Below, piece after piece: positions 63,613 through 64,000 of a stretch of 64,000 nt of DNA. Source of the DNA: Prorocentrum cordatum (lineage: Eukaryota > Sar > Dinophyceae > Prorocentrales > Prorocentraceae); the NCBI GenBank assembly GCA_963575745.1, contig CAUYUJ010014183.1, positions 758,742 to 822,741 on the forward strand. The letters are read 5' to 3'. The position numbers were made by a program, and so were the translations under genes. Each line of letters opens with the position of its first letter. Within the stretch, counting starts at the first letter, position 1. Under the pieces are notes generated by a model. That model worked only from the letters and a program-made list of their open reading frames with translations, made no database searches and had not been told where the DNA came from.

Positions 63613-64000
63613 GCCGTAAATTTGGGGCCTCGGAGGCCCTGCTCGCCCCGGGCGCTCTCGGACCCGCGCTAGAATCCCAAGACTGTGCGGCCACCGCGCC
63701 GTCGGTGAGGGCGCCTTCGCTGCCAGGGGCGCGCGGGGGCGGCGTGAGGGAGCGGCGCCGGATGTGCGTGGCCTGGCCCTGCGCAATGCATGCGCCTCCT
63801 CGGTGGGGCTTCGGGCTGCGCGCAGACAGCCCTCGAAAAGGCAGTCCGGGCTGGCCTCGACAGGCCCCCCGAGCAGGGCTCGACCGAAACAATGTTTCTC
63901 GTGTTCGTTTGGTTTTCGTTTTTCCCTCGTTTTGTCTCCAGTCCGCCATTGCGGTAAAACGAAATCGAAACGAGAACGGCACAACACCGCTTAGGTCCAC

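Overview
The window looks like core dinoflagellate nuclear DNA (Prorocentrum, Polarella or Symbiodiniaceae type; the species cannot be fixed from sequence alone). The reasons are high GC, decayed Ty1/copia, LINE and tyrosine-recombinase retroelements, very large microsatellites, few and tiny exon-like islands, and several islands whose 3' splice site reads AG followed by GC, a junction reported for dinoflagellate introns. There is no operon, bacterial gene cluster, tRNA, rRNA or CRISPR array. A 100-base assembly gap lies at 37109-37208.

Layout. 1-3.6 kb: 5' part of a Ty1/copia element on the minus strand (LTR edge, candidate primer-binding site, gag with two zinc knuckles, protease, integrase), open throughout except one TGA. 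4.5-9.3 kb: dispersed repeats, a 14-copy 100-bp satellite and inverted-repeat elements. 9.3-21.9 kb: CCCAAG-type repeat elements, 89-bp and 76-bp tandem arrays, and giant (TAC)n and (TCA)n tracts. 22.8-27.3 kb: small minus-strand exon-like islands. 27.6-30.6 kb: a broken LINE. 33-39 kb: pyrimidine tracts, inverted-repeat elements, a minus-strand dinoflagellate-type coding remnant, exons and a second 89/90-bp array. 41.6-46.1 kb: a 4.48-kb unit with near-perfect 36-bp terminal inverted repeats, filled with minisatellites and arranged as a head-on palindrome. 48.7-49.9 kb: a smaller module bounded by 16-bp inverted repeats. 49.9-51.2 kb: a LINE 3' fragment and a convincing two-exon minus-strand gene piece. 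54.9-58.8 kb: a decayed reverse transcriptase, RNase H, tyrosine recombinase element (DIRS-like). 61-63 kb: three copies of one short inverted-repeat element.

Most striking pattern: five loci share one architecture, in which an array of 76-100 bp units is followed by a purine-rich run and then by a conserved ~45-base motif that folds as a hairpin with compensatory and G-U changes. The tandem units differ between loci while the order and the hairpin are kept. I recognise no named family that fits; it is the best candidate here for an undescribed system.

All calls are by eye. Exon boundaries are proposals, and product names are given only where family motifs are visible.
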